DNA of 64,000 bases from Reticulitermes speratus. Taxonomy: Eukaryota > Arthropoda > Insecta > Blattodea > Rhinotermitidae. How positions within the stretch are numbered: the first letter of the stretch is position 1; the number at the start of each line of letters is the position of its first letter. Below the pieces are notes generated by a model. It made no database searches, was not told where the DNA came from, and was given only the letters and a program-made list of their open reading frames with translations. This document shows positions 23,716-34,030 of the stretch, piece by piece. The translations under genes and the position numbers were made by a program. The stretch spans positions 19,634,733 to 19,698,732 of the forward strand of contig JAJKFL010000039.1 in assembly GCA_021186555.1 (NCBI GenBank), in the 5' to 3' direction.

Positions 23716-24886
23716 AGCTGTACTCTTCGACACTACATTTCCGGTACTTCAGTCCTGAAGAAGGGAGCAGTTTTCGATGCCTTCTGCCATTTTGATACGC
23801 TGCATAAAACAAAATATATATATCCTCGCTGTGTAATGTTTATCCATTCCTTTGTTGTGTCATAACCAACCACTTCTCCTGGTGCCCGAGTTATCACGCT
23901 CGAGTAGACAACCTGTGTATGCGGGAATGTACCTCGGAAGACAGTATCCATCTCCAGACTGAATATCGTTAGCAGTGAAATTAGATCTCGTCTCCATGTG
24001 TAGCCGTTGTCAGTTGACAACAACCACAAGAAACTCGATTCATTCCCATGACGCAGCTTCAGCAACCATGACGCTCACATACACCTTGTCATAAAGCAGA
24101 TCCTCCAACTTTCACGTTCTGAAAGAGTTGTAAATTTTCCTGGAATGCAACTTTCCCCCACCCTTCTCCATTTGGTATTTACGAAATGTCAGCTTGTGTA
24201 CTGAGTATATCACCTCGCTCTGAACTTTAAATTTCCTGAGCTACACCAGATGTCTTCTTAATTATTTACTTTGTGTTAAATTTTTCATGTCTAAGGGACA
24301 GTTTTATGTCTACGTGATTTTTAACTTCAGGATGTTCCAGGCGGAAATAAGACTTAATTTTATTTCATCATTCGTTTTAATAAAATCTGTTAGTTGAAAC
24401 CTTTCGAAAAGCTGCAATAACGAGGGGTGCCAGTAAGGAAGGATCTGTGCCGGTGATGCGAATATTGTAGCACTTGCTTGAACCGTTACAAAGCAACGCT
24501 ATAGTAACAAACCCCATAGTGTCAACATTACGTCATCGGACTCGGTGCTTAGGCAGTTTGGTCCACATCATATCCCCATTCCAGAAAATCGTTGTAATGC
24601 CGAAACTTTTTCGTAGGTTTCGTAATTAAAACTTCATGTTGAAGGATTGTTTAATTTACTGTTACCCACACAACTTTCTGATGTATGCTGCTCATTTAGT
24701 ATTGTTGTGGTATCTGTATGTAGGTCGATGAAGATCATGTGAAGGTGCAGGCTTGCATTTAGGAAGTAGGTTGTGGGGATACTAGGATATGATTGGACCT
24801 GACTCCGGATCGTGTCCGATGACGTGCTTTGTATTTGCAGTGTTGAACCATCGGCTTGTGCTACATGAGAATAAATAACCGTACGT
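23716..24886. other. No recognisable feature
   Basis: A CCTGAAGAAGG stretch at 23752 has no GAAA partner at the expected distance and is not called as a hammerhead. A 110-codon minus-strand frame (23733-24065) is not recognised. Confidence 0.45.
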
Positions 24887-24887
24887 T

Positions 24888-24912
24888 ATTCTGTCTTTGT
24901 TGCAGGTAAGTG
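24888..24912 (+). promoter_or_regulatory. Recursive-splice-site-like motif
   Basis: A pyrimidine-rich stretch ending TCTGTCTTTGTTGCAG is followed without a gap by GTAAGTGTG, so a consensus 3' splice site abuts a consensus 5' splice site (junction 24905/24906). Such zero-length exons are known from very long introns in insects. No flanking exon has been identified here. Confidence 0.35.
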
Positions 24913-25049
24913 TGCAGATGTCGACTGCACATGGCTGGTGACTGTTCCAGAAGTCTGGAAGGTACAGTACAATTTCAGGTCTTAAAATGGTGACTTCCTG
25001 GTTTGTCCATGTTTTACGGACTAAGCAGCGAACTTCGTGATGCAGGGCC

Positions 25050-25380
25050 TTTCTTGATCAGTTGACACTTTAGCGGTTAAGAAGTTCCCCGCTATTTATT
25101 GAATTCGAATGTTCATTACCGTTTCCACAAAAGCCCGCCTTTGTACCCTAGCTTCACCCAGATGAACCTAGACCAACCTTTGCACAACTCGAGGACCCAT
25201 ATCCTTATTATCCTTCCATCTACACATACGAGTATGGATGTCAAATGGTCTCTTCCTTCGAGCCTTTCCAACGAAACATTTGTAGGGCTTATGTATATCC
25301 CATATACCCTATGCGTGTTACATGTCCTGCGTATCTCTAGCCTTAGGCTTGCTTACTTTAATAAACTTATGCTGACAATA
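25050..25380 (-). pseudogene. LINE 3' coding fragment
   Basis: On + the sequence runs GTTCATTACCGTTTCCACAA, AAGCCCGCCTTTGTACCC, CTTATTATCCTTCCATCTAC and GCGTGTTACATGTCCTGC. This is the complement of the RT C-terminal end of the same LINE as at 455-700, here extending further upstream into the element. It is heavily mutated and has no open frame of the right phase. Confidence 0.55.
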
Positions 25381-26830
25381 TAAATTGCGATCGTCCTCAT
25401 GACGTAATTTTCTCCATCCTTGTACGTGTATGTTTCTCTCTCTGTAATATATATACTAGCGTCGTATCTCCTGAAATAGTTGGACAGTAATTGGTGGCAC
25501 TGTATGCAGGTCATGTGTATTAATCCTAGGTACTCAAAAGTGTGGTTAGCGGCGAAATGACAAGGGAAATTGATCGGTCGGTTTATGAGCAGGACACCAA
25601 TACCGAACCACTGTGAAACGAGCTGAATTGTGGATCTAGTTGCAATGTCAGGAGGCCTTGCTGTAAGATGAAAACATATAAAGGGCATTTACTATCGTAA
25701 ATTCTTTTGAAACTCTATCTTCTTCTTGTTGCGGATATTGGGTATTAAAGTTTCGTAATACTGCGCTCCAAGCGGTTTGCAATCCCAGACATACGATACG
25801 TGGTTGATATTACAATGTCGCCGAGCCATACCTTCTTTATAGTGCTAGGGATATGCCACTAGAGCCCAGTGCACAGTGCAGGGACTTCGTACGCGTAGGT
25901 TGCATGTCCGGAAACTGACGTCCGGGCATCTGAAATCCGATACGGATATTATAAGTCTTAGAAGCTTCTTTTTACGTCGACTGAAAGTGATAACTTCTCA
26001 GGCGATCAGCCGCCTCAGTTCCGAGTTGAAGTCCAACTCCTTGGAGACCTGCTTTGTGTGGAACGTCAAGGAATGACAGGACTTGCTCCAGTGCGCGTCA
26101 TGGCTGCGTCGTATTGCAGCAGGAGTGGATGAAATGTGACCAGCGGGCTGCAAGCGTCTCTACGCCTGTCTTCAGATCTTACTTTATAATAGGACGCGCT
26201 TGTTTTTATTTTGTAATGCATTTTCACCGTGTACCCCCAGGTTCAACTGACAGTACAGCCGACACAGTACGCAAATCATGGATCACAAGTACGAGTATAT
26301 TTATTGCTTAACTCCTACATGTTTCGGCCACTGATCGTATCCGTGAGTACGGCAGCTGTTAGGGGAGCTTTATTACCTAGGAAGTCTGCATCTGCTTGGA
26401 ATTTTGAATCTGTTTTGCCTGCTGTCCAGTGTCGACGAGACGGGGGGGGGGAGTCAGTACAAATTACCGGGGCCCGGGCCCGACTGATTTAAAGATCATT
26501 GCGAGGATTAAACATCTGGCGACGCAATGGCTGATGACACAGAACACGGACTTCTGTCAACAGGGAGCACAAAAACTCGTACCACGATATGCCAAATGCC
26601 TCATTTATGCCGGGAACGTGTTGGAAAAGTGGTGGGATGGCGGTACAGTTAAAACTAAACTGTTCGTATTGAAGCTGAGGTTAAAGAGCACAAATATATG
26701 CGTTTTAAACTTATTTCATGACCGGTTCACATGTAATACAAAAAGCAAAATGTAAAAGTAAAACAGATCTTGCATGTATTTCGAAATCTCGTAATTTCAC
26801 AGTCTGATATAAATTCCAGATGTCAGCTTT
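25381..26830. other. No recognisable feature
   Basis: Contains a G-run (26442-26450) and a GGGGCCCGGGCCC palindrome near 26470. No family was recognised. Confidence 0.45.
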
Positions 26831-26834
26831 ACAC

Positions 26835-27055
26835 TATCTTTTGTATGGGTGTGAAGCATAGTCTCTCAGTCCGTCGAAATGTGATTGAGGGTGTCTGAGA
26901 AGAAGGCGCCGAGGAAAATGTATATTGAATAAAGTAACATGTAACGAACTTTGTCAGAATATATAGTGACGACCTGTATAATTTATACTTTACGTCTAAT
27001 ATAGCTAGGACAGGTAAATAACAAGGATGAGTTCGGTAAGGCATGTAGCATGCAC
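26835..27055 (+). pseudogene. LINE reverse transcriptase ORF fragment
   Basis: The frame reads LYGCEA-stop-SLSLR and, after further damage, a stretch like DDLYNLYFTSNIAR. It matches the L-Y-G-C-E-A-W-S-L-x-L-R motif and the later L-x-D-L-Y-x-S-P-N-I-x-R motif found downstream of the RT catalytic domain in the LINE family whose end is seen at 455-700. Stops and frameshifts are frequent. Confidence 0.6.
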
Positions 27056-27620
27056 GCAGAACTGAGAAATGTATTTTGGCCGAAAAAATCGAACCGATGG
27101 TTCGCTTGGGAGAAACAATCTTTTGGCCTAAAAATGCCGTTGGAAAATAAGGTGTGAAATTGTGGCCTGGATTCAGAAGGGTAAGGTTAGTACCAAAAGA
27201 CGAGCTTTGTGAACAATGTATTAGAATTTAGAGGTTCATAGCGACGTTGAACTTCGTAATCAGATTAGTAAGATGTCATTCATTCTGTAGTCTGTCTTAC
27301 GACAGGTCCATAGCCTTTTCCAAAGCGAGTTTTCCACAGGGTACGATCTAGTGCTTCCTCTTTCAATTCCAGTAAGATGTATAGCTTTTTCAAAGGAGGC
27401 CCTGCCGTGGGGTGTGTGTCTCACGTTTCTTGATACTGCATCGGATACTGTGGGCTGCAGTAATTCTTACACACACAGAGCCACAGGATGCTCAGTGTTG
27501 TGCGTTCAGTTTGATCAGCTGCTAACCCAAGCGCAGTGCACTGGATATTTTTAGAAGTGCTGAAAGAATCTGTGACGCTTAAATTCCAGTTGTACTAATT
27601 TAAAACGTTAGAATGTTTCA
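27056..27620. other. No recognisable feature
   Basis: Nothing that I can name. Confidence 0.4.
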
Positions 27621-27629
27621 GAGTAACGT

Positions 27630-27850
27630 GTTGCGCCCTACCCTGAAGATGGTATGAGTAGGTTCCTCCGAAACATTGGTAGCTGCAAAGGCGGATGATA
27701 GCTTGCCAGATGTGTGGGTTGCCTCTACTAATGTTCCCTCACTCATCGCCGCCATCCATCTTAAGGACTCAGTAGACCAGTACCTACCAAACTACGGGGC
27801 GTCACGCCGTATAAGACAACAGTCTTAGTAATTACACAGTCACCGATCTG
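27630..27850 (+). mobile_element. Penelope-like remnant with hammerhead-like motif
   Basis: Starts near a hammerhead-like motif and ends with CTACGGGGCGTCACGCCGTA and GAAGACAG-like sequence, the same end as the 17.8-kb and 48.5-kb copies. No full inverted repeat is left. Confidence 0.5.
27638..27682 (+). ncRNA. Hammerhead-like motif, CTACC/GGTAG helix I
   Basis: CTACC (27638-27642), CTGAAGA, extra T, decayed stem II ending CCTCC, GAAACATT, then GGTAG (27678-27682). Helix I pairs over five bases. GAAACATT fits an ancestral GAAACGTT after a CG to CA change. Stem II has lost most of its 5' strand complementarity. Confidence 0.5.
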
Positions 27851-28029
27851 TTCCTCTGCGTAATGCTAGATTTCGTCTACACGAAAATTGTACTCTTGCT
27901 ATGCAATCAACGATTTGTTCCTGTGCATAATGATAGATTCCATCTACATAAAAATTATTAGACATTTCTTAGAATTCCGGTTTGTAATTTTGAACTTTTC
28001 AATACAGACAATGTAAAGCTGTCCTTATG

Positions 28030-28287
28030 TAAGCCACGAAGGCGTATGGGGCAGTGGAGGTGTAGCTCTACGCATTTTTAACCTTGGCATTAGGTGGAGG
28101 TGAGTGGTCAGCTTTATGATTCTGGCAGCGCTTCCGATCGTCGCTGAATAGGCTGGGTGGGTCTCAGAGCCAGTCTGGACGTTTCGGGGAAGAAAAAGTA
28201 TCTTGGCTCTGCTGGGAATTGAACGACGATTCGTCGATTTTCTATCCCGTAGCCTAGTCACTGTACCGACTGAGCTATGTGGGTATG
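28030..28287 (-). mobile_element. SINE family 1 copy
   Basis: The minus-strand head is seen on + as GGGAATTGAACGACGATTCG and TAGCCTAGTCACTGTACCGA. The body inverse is CATTAGGTGGAGGTGAGTGG, and the tail side is CACGAAGGCGTATGGGGCAG. Confidence 0.75.
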
Positions 28288-28625
28288 TTTGTAATCTGCA
28301 TATCAGAGTTCATATCGGTAGTACATCCAATCGAACATTGTGCCTTCAAACAGGCCACATGTTCTTGCCGTCTCGCTCCATGCTTTTCGACGTATGCGGT
28401 TGAAACAGTGTCATTATGTAACTTAACCAGCTAGGAAATGGCCGCGGAACGGAACACTGCTGAAGCTTTCACTCTGTTGTGTTCCCTAGATATGAATTTG
28501 TGAGTAATTTCAAGGAGAACACTGAAAATGAGAGTATTTTAAATTTGCTCTTCCTCGATTTACTCAACGCACACTACAAAATTTTCTTCGTTATCATATT
28601 AACAAATTTGCAGTCGACAGCACTT

Positions 28626-28637
28626 TTTTTTTTTTGC
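28626..28637. repeat. Poly-T run
   Basis: About twelve T residues. Confidence 0.9.
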
Positions 28638-29059
28638 CCAGGGAATGTTTCCTCCGTATCTTAGCAACGGATTTACAATCTATCACGACTTGCCTTCGTT
28701 TTTGGCGTGGAAAATGTATTATAACTGTCCTAGCAACGAATTTGGAATCGACCACAGCTTTCTTCTCTTTGCCTGAGTGCCTGCCTCACAGGGAACACAG
28801 TCTGTCCTAGTCATGAAGACCAAACCTGGGGATAGATCACAAAGTACTTAGGTCTCCCTGTAAAGTGTCTTATTATTTTTGTCCGACTGTAAGGAAGATC
28901 GAAATTTTTCGATAAACTTTAGTGAAAACTCCAAATATGAAATTTGACGACAATCTGTCTTCTGGGAGTCATCCTGATATGTGACGAAGCTAAATGTTTC
29001 TTCTTTTCACTCTTGTTCAGTAATTACAGTCACAACCAACATATATTTTTGACACAATC

Positions 29060-29099
29060 AGGCTACCTGTTTCAGCTCTACAGAGCCATCATCAGGCCT
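29060..29099 (-). ncRNA. Hammerhead-like motif, left arm of copy A
   Basis: Minus strand: AGGC, CTGATGA, extra T, stem GGCTC/GAGCT, GAAACAGGTA, GCCT. The arrangement equals that of the right arm. Helix I is AGGC with GCCT. Confidence 0.5.
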
Positions 29100-29582
29100 A
29101 TACAATAACTATGAAAATCAAACTCTATACATTTGGTAAAAGGAATCCCTTATTTAGTACAATTATATGTATGAAAATGGGGGGGAGGTTGCCTAAGAAA
29201 AGATGTGTCTTAACAATGTGAATATAAAAGATGTAAAATAAAAATATAAAATACAAAGTATATAAGCATAAAAACGTGAATATAAGAATTAAATGGCGTC
29301 GGACCGTAATATGCGGATGTATATGCAGTGCTAATGTAAGAAGGTCAGTGTTAATCCTGTACTTTTACATATATATTTTTATACACTTCTCATATTTAAG
29401 TTTTTACGCTTATATGCTTTGTATTTTATATTTTTTATTTTATATCTTTTATATTCACATTGTTAAGACATACCTTTTCTTAGGCAACCTTCCCCCCTCC
29501 CCCATTTTTATACATATAATTGTACAAAATAAGGGGATTCCTTTTACCAAATGTATAGAGTTTGATTTTCATAGTTATTGTA

Positions 29583-29624
29583 TAGGCCTGATGATGGCTC
29601 TGTAGAGCTGAAACAGGTAGCCTG
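29583..29624 (+). ncRNA. Hammerhead-like motif, right arm of copy A
   Basis: AGGC (29584-29587), CTGATGA (29588-29594), extra T, stem II GGCTC/GAGCT (one G-U pair), GAAACAGGTA (29610-29619), GCCT (29620-29623). The six bases ACAGGT differ by one from the palindrome ACCGGT. Cleavage would be expected after GTA. Confidence 0.55.
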
Positions 29625-29785
29625 ATTGTGTCAAAAATATATATGTTGGTTGTGACTGTAATTACTGAACAAGAGTGAACTATACTGCGCATGTACATAC
29701 ATACCAATGGGGATGCCAGATATTAAGATGCTAAATGTTGCTTTTCGCGTGCGAACGCGCCACAAACTCAGTCACTTAGTCAAGA

Positions 29786-30715
29786 AACTAAGAAAGGATT
29801 CTGTTCTTATTTGATGTTGTCACTCTGATTTGGGAGACTGAAGAATCGAAGGGAATGTCTAGACCAGAGGTTTGGTTTATTTTGCCGGAGACGCGGATAG
29901 GGCCAGCTCCGCAAGTGTTGTGTGGATCGCTTACGAATACTTCAGACAATGAACAGTAGTCAATATGATATTGTAGAATACTGCAGGATCGAAATGAAGC
30001 GCGTAAGCGTGTACGAGGAAACTGTTTGGTTCCTCGTGGAATGTGGTTTGGTTATTGGACCATGTAAAGCAGCGGCAAGAACGCTGTCTGGATATCTGTC
30101 ACTTTCGCAGTTTAATAACGGGCATCTGTCGCTTATTTCGAGGGAAAATTCTTTATAGACTCTGCTGTAACAGACTGGCGACGGAAAAAACGGGTTCTTC
30201 CTATATGTTTATAGAAACGAAAGTTCTCGTTTGCGAAGTGCGTATTGTTGCAAGATTCATGCAATGCGTGGTTTTCGACCGGCACTCGCCACTTTGTTCG
30301 CATTCCACCTCTTTACCTGCATAGCTTCATGCTGAGGCATATTCAGCTGACTGGTGCTATAATTAAATCATGCGTCCGAGAATGATGAGTTTGTTACGTG
30401 TCCATTATTCTCATGTTTCGATATTCTGTGTCATTAACGAGATTTGTGAATGTGTTGTGTGTGACCGCTGCGTAGTGTGATTTGCTTTGGAATGCTGCAT
30501 GTTTATTGGACTAGAATGAGCATGAAGGCTAAAGATACATGTAGAACAGGAAGTGTTGCGTTTGGAAAATATAGGCTTATGTACTCCTGTGGAGTGCACA
30601 TTTCTTATCTTGTTAATAGTAGAACATTCCAATAAATATGTCGTTTTTATTTAATGTTAATTGCTTTATCTTGTAATAACTTAATTGGCTGTTCGCATGT
30701 TAAGTGTATCGACAT
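29786..30715. other. No recognisable feature
   Basis: Short open frames only. No domain and no repeat family was recognised. Confidence 0.45.
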
Positions 30716-30719
30716 TACG

Positions 30720-30748
30720 TGGTGTGTGTGTGTGTGTGTGTGTGCGCG
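30720..30748. repeat. (GT)n microsatellite
   Basis: About 11 GT units, then GCGCGTG. Confidence 0.9.
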
Positions 30749-31165
30749 TGTACGAAGACCTAACTGAAAGATCTCGAACTCACCGTAGGACTGAGAACGG
30801 CAATTAGTAGAGCTTTCTGCCACGAGGTGCCTAGCGTCACTGTCATCTGAGTCAGTCTAGTGAGATTTGCAGCCAGAAACTCTGCATATCTTCTAAGCGC
30901 GTGTTTATTGTTGTGCATGGTAAGTGCTATCGGCTGTTACCTAATGGCTGAATTGAAGGAACACAGAATTTGCCTAAAAGTTTCATTTACACTTGACAAG
31001 GCTGCATTGGAAACGCAGGAGATGCTCAAGACTACTTTCGGTGACAATTTCATGGGGAGAACACATACGGTCGAGTGTTTTCTCCATTCAAACGTGGGGC
31101 ATCTTCAGTTGAAGATTATGGGCGTTCAGGTCGTCCTGCCAAGATCACAGAGACGATAAGATGGA

Positions 31166-31515
31166 CGAAATTTTACTGCGTTGTTCACACCGTGAATTTT
31201 ATTGGTTATTAACTAGAAATACCAAGAGTAATACACAAATTTAATATATAACACAAAGTCGGAGGATCACTTTCGCAGCGCGTATACAGTGCCTAAGGTT
31301 CTCTATGGGCATGAGGTTCTATGAAGTGACTCTGGCAATGTGTACATAGCTACAAGGACTTTACCTTACCAGCGGTGTTAAAACTTTCGGTGTGAACTTT
31401 CTCCCTGATGATGGTTGTTTATGCCACCGAAACATGTCGGAGTTAAAGTGATCCTGTAACGACTTTGTGTTATATATTAAATTTGTGCCTTACTGTTGGT
31501 ACTGTCTGGTTAATA
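31166..31515 (+). mobile_element. Palindromic Penelope-like element inserted in the mariner gene
   Basis: Arms of about 70 bp (31216-31285 and 31440-31512) share CACAAATTTAATATATAACA followed by CAAAGTCG in inverted order. A hammerhead-like motif lies at 31401-31442. ATAAGATGGA (31156-31165) and ATAGATGGA (31516-31524) flank it and would be a target duplication with one indel. The mariner reading frame on both sides confirms that it is an insertion. Confidence 0.7.
31401..31442 (+). ncRNA. Hammerhead-like motif, best preserved
   Basis: CTCC (31401-31404), CTGATGA (31405-31411), extra T, short stem II GGT/ACC, GAAACATGTC (31429-31438), GGAG (31439-31442). Both invariant core blocks are perfect. 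ACATGT is a perfect six-base palindrome that could form helix III between two molecules, and GTC is the usual cleavage triplet. Helix I is four perfect pairs. Stem II is the weakest part. Confidence 0.6.
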
Positions 31516-31793
31516 ATAGATGGAGGAAGTTTGCAAAATCATTAACGAAGACCGACGAAGTACCTTTTCGAAAATCGCTGGAAGGTTAGGCCTGTGGTTT
31601 GGAACGTGCTGGCGAATTGGTTAAGTCAAGGTTAAGTGGTTCATATTTTTCTGAGGTGAGCGCCTATGATTGGCTTAACTTGTGACAGATATTTTGTGAA
31701 CTTCATAATCGATGTAACCAGAGCTATAAAAGTATATTTCGCTCCTATCCGCAGCACAGTCACAACCAACACACACACCTGCAACACGTAATC

Positions 31794-31832
31794 AGGCTAC
31801 CAGTTTCAGCTCAACGAGCCGTCATCAGGCCT
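31794..31832 (-). ncRNA. Hammerhead-like motif, left arm of copy B
   Basis: Minus strand: AGGC, CTGATGA, extra C, stem GGCTC/GAGCT with loop GTT, GAAACTGGTA, GCCT. ACTGGT is one change from the palindrome ACCGGT. Core and helix I are complete. Confidence 0.5.
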
Positions 31833-31950
31833 GTGACAGAAAACTATGAAAATCAAACTCCGTACATTTGGTAAGAGGAAAAACTCTCCCTTTTTAACAA
31901 TTACATATATAAAATGTATATCGATATATAAATGTGCTGCCTAAGAGAAG

Positions 31951-32117
31951 TACACGAGGTGTGGTAGAAAAGTAATGAGACTGATTTTAGTTTAACCATG
32001 AATTTTATTCTTTTTACAAATCAAGGTTATCCCCTTCAAAATAGTTCCCTTGGGCAGCTACACAGCGGATAAAGTGATCTACCTGAAGGACCAATTTATC
32101 CGGTCGCACGAAGATCC
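31951..32117 (-). pseudogene. Mariner transposase C-terminal fragment with one TIR
   Basis: Minus strand reads IFVRPDKLVLQVDHFIRCVA and then AQGNYFEGDNLDL, ending close to a terminal repeat beginning (on +) TACACGAGGTGTGGTAGAAA. The C-A-A-x-G-x-Y-F-E-G-D ending is typical of mariner transposases. The left edge sits at a TA inside the Penelope-like arm. It lies on the opposite strand to the mariner N-terminal fragment 350 bp away, so the two are not halves of one copy. Confidence 0.7.
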
Positions 32118-32387
32118 ATATGTAATGTACAGCATTGACACTGTTGTGTTACATCAGCACTGCCACACACACATCCACATCTTACGGTCTGACGCAATTT
32201 TTATATCCACATTTTTATACTGATATCTGTTTATATTTTACATCTTTTATATTTACATTTTAACATATACTTCTGTTAGGCAGCACATTTATATATCGAT
32301 ATACATTTTATATATGTAATTGTAAAAAAAGAGGGAGTTTTTCCTCTTACCAAATTGTACGGAGTTTGATTTTCATAGTTTCCTGTC

Positions 32388-32428
32388 ACAGGCCTGATGA
32401 TGGCTCTTTGAGCTGAAACCGGAAGCCT
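32388..32428 (+). ncRNA. Hammerhead-like motif, right arm of copy B
   Basis: AGGC, CTGATGA (32394-32400), extra T, stem GGCTC/GAGCT, GAAACCGGAA, GCCT. ACCGG is intact but the following T is A, which would remove the U required next to the cleavage site. This copy is probably dead. Confidence 0.45.
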
Positions 32429-32542
32429 GATTACGTATTGCAAGTGTGTGTGTTGGTTGTGACTGTGCTATTGATAAGAGTAAAATATACTTTTGCACGT
32501 ATACACCAACGGGGATGTCTAATATTAAAAAAGTAACCAGAG

Positions 32543-33025
32543 ATGCTTCGGTTTCTTCTCTCCCTTTTATTATTATTATCATTAACGGCCCTGTCATGTG
32601 ACGAGGTTAACGTTGTATTGACGCTCTAATCTACGGCGTTTCTAGCTATGGTTTTCAGAGATTACTCATTTGTTTAGCCGCTTGTATATAGTAACGCCGC
32701 ATAGGGATACTGCGAAATAACAGTTCCACTTGAGGGAGCTTCGTAGATTTTATCGTCAAACAAAGCACGACGCTGCTATGTCGACCGAAGCATACGTACG
32801 TCTTCACTGCTTCGTAAAGATTGCCATCTGGCGTATCAACTGTAAGAAAACGTCATTCACTCACAAACTAGGTGTATTGTATAAGATAGGCTATTATTAT
32901 TATTATTATTGATTATTATTGTGATTATTAATATTGGCATATTTGTTGAGCCAGCACTTTAATAAACAACCATTGAATTTAGTATAAGTAGTAGTTAGTA
33001 GTAGCAGCAGCGGTATCATTATTAT
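32543..33025. other. Unrecognised, with (TTA)n repeats
   Basis: TTA/ATT runs at 32566-32584 and 32892-32932, and TAG/CAG units near 32986-33012. Confidence 0.5.
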
Positions 33026-33027
33026 CG

Positions 33028-33236
33028 CTGGGCCGTGCCGTGGCTCAGGCGTTTTACTGCCGGCCTCTGATCCTGGATTCCCCGGTTAAATCTCAGGCCA
33101 GTTCATGTGGGATTTGTAGTGGACAAAGTGGCGCTGGGACAAGTTTTCTTCAAGGAGTTCTATTGTCCCCTGTCATCACGCTACCTGTGCTTCATACTCA
33201 TTTTCTCATCACCGACACAGTGTAATCGTAGCAGCC
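33028..33236 (+). mobile_element. SINE family 3 (tRNA-headed)
   Basis: The head GGGCCGTGCCGTGGCTCAGG carries an A box. The B box is decayed (CCCCGGTTAAATCTCAGGCC). The body has CATGTGGGATTTGTAGTGGA and GCGCTGGGACAAGTTTTCTT. A second copy lies on the minus strand at 50985-51200. Confidence 0.65.
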
Positions 33237-33790
33237 GACAGCGTCGTTAACACACAATGATCTGAGTAATGTTCGTCGCTGTCGGCTGTGCGGAGAGCGG
33301 TCGGCCCGGCCCGCAGAGTGAACCGCAGGCTTGGACTCCAGGCATATCTGTCATCTTCATATCAAGTTCCCTTGATCAATTCCGCTTCGTTGAGCAAACT
33401 TGTCGCATTCCTACTGTCCGCTGAACTGTTCGTAATCCCGCACAAGTGCGTTGTGGGCCCCTAGAGCACCCCCCCCCCCCCGACCAGTTCACATGATAAC
33501 TGGTTTCTCAGTTATAGTCACAATAGGCCTATAAGAGGAGTAAGATTTACCAGTCTGATACAAATGCGTTGCCTTACTGCTAGATACCAAAGAAATTGAC
33601 CCCCGCATTATTTTGATACACGCTGAGTGCTGTTAGGTACAGGCATATCCCGGCTTCTCATTAATAAGACGATCTTTTAATAAGGCCATATACGAGTATT
33701 CTGACAAATATGTGTGCATACACTTCTAAGGAATTATTTTTGCATATTAATCTTTTCTCCCGTGACGTATTTTACATCCCCACTTACACT
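33237..33790. other. Unrecognised, with a poly-C run
   Basis: Poly-C at 33469-33481. Nothing else was recognised. Confidence 0.45.
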
Positions 33791-33794
33791 GCTT

Positions 33795-34030
33795 AATTCG
33801 CGTACCTAAGTCACAACTAGGCTACAAGCTGGACGATCAGAGATCGGTCCCTTGCAGAGGTTGACATTTTCCATTCGCAGCTGAGTCCAGACCATCCTGC
33901 CTCCTATCCAGTAAGCACAGAGGACTGTTTCCTGAGGGGTGAATGCGCTGAAGCGCGAAGCTGGCCATCCATTTCAGTGTATTGCCGAGATTAAAAATCT
34001 TGTGTCTGTATGGAGTGGTGCTTAAAGCAC
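33795..34030 (+). mobile_element. SINE family 1, degenerate copy
   Basis: GGCTACAAGCTGGACGATCA and CTGCCTCCTATCCAGTAAGC, then GCCGAGATTAAAAATCTTGT, follow the family order. The B box is decayed. Confidence 0.55.

Larger units (their letters stand above)
28999..29729 (+). mobile_element. Palindromic Penelope-like element, copy A
   Basis: Inverted arms of roughly 250 bp (about 29016-29275 and 29400-29672) surround a loop of about 120 bp with GGCGTCGGACCGTAATATGC. Each arm has a hammerhead-like motif. The 10-bp sequence GCTAAATGTT occurs on both sides (28989-28998 and 29730-29739) and serves as a target duplication. To the right of the right arm lies a unique tail ending CAATGGGGATGCCAGATATT. 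There is no reverse transcriptase frame, so this would be non-autonomous. Confidence 0.75.
28870..29785. mobile_element. MITE-like repeat, third copy, split by an insertion
   Basis: Left part 28870-28998 (TTTTCGATAAACTTTAGTGA, then CCAAATATGAAATTTGACG, then GACGAAGCTAAATGTT) and right part 29740-29785 (GCTTTTCGCGTGCGAACGCG) together match the end of the MITE-like copies at 4566-5067 and 36496-36984. The Penelope-like element at 28999-29729 sits between them. Confidence 0.55.
30944..31622 (+). pseudogene. Mariner transposase N-terminal fragment, interrupted
   Basis: From an ATG at 30944 the frame reads MAELKEHRICLKVSFTLDKA and continues to ETQEMLKTTFGDNFMGRT. This is the helix-turn-helix DNA-binding domain that opens mariner transposases (the HTH_48 type). 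After a frameshift near 31080 another frame continues FSPFKRGASSVEDYGRSGRP. The gene is then broken by the palindromic element at 31166-31515. It resumes with MEEVCKIINEDRRSTFSKIA (31521 onward), the second helix-turn-helix region, and stops near 31622. The whole catalytic domain is missing. It cannot make a working enzyme. Confidence 0.8.
31724..32532 (+). mobile_element. Palindromic Penelope-like element, copy B
   Basis: Same family as copy A at 29 kb: the same arms, the same right-hand tail (here ACCAACGGGGATGTCTAATA) and hammerhead-like motifs in both arms. GTAACCAGAG occurs on both sides (31714-31723 and 32533-32542), a perfect 10-bp target duplication. The loop motif appears in the opposite orientation relative to the tail. 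Part of the left arm has been replaced by a mariner fragment. Confidence 0.8.

Noticed and set aside
23752..23785. CCTGAAGAAGG as a hammerhead core
   Set aside because: GAAA is absent at the expected position.
31951..32117. Mariner C-terminal piece as the other half of the mariner N-terminal fragment at 30944
   Set aside because: The two lie on opposite strands and are separated by independent insertions with their own target duplications.
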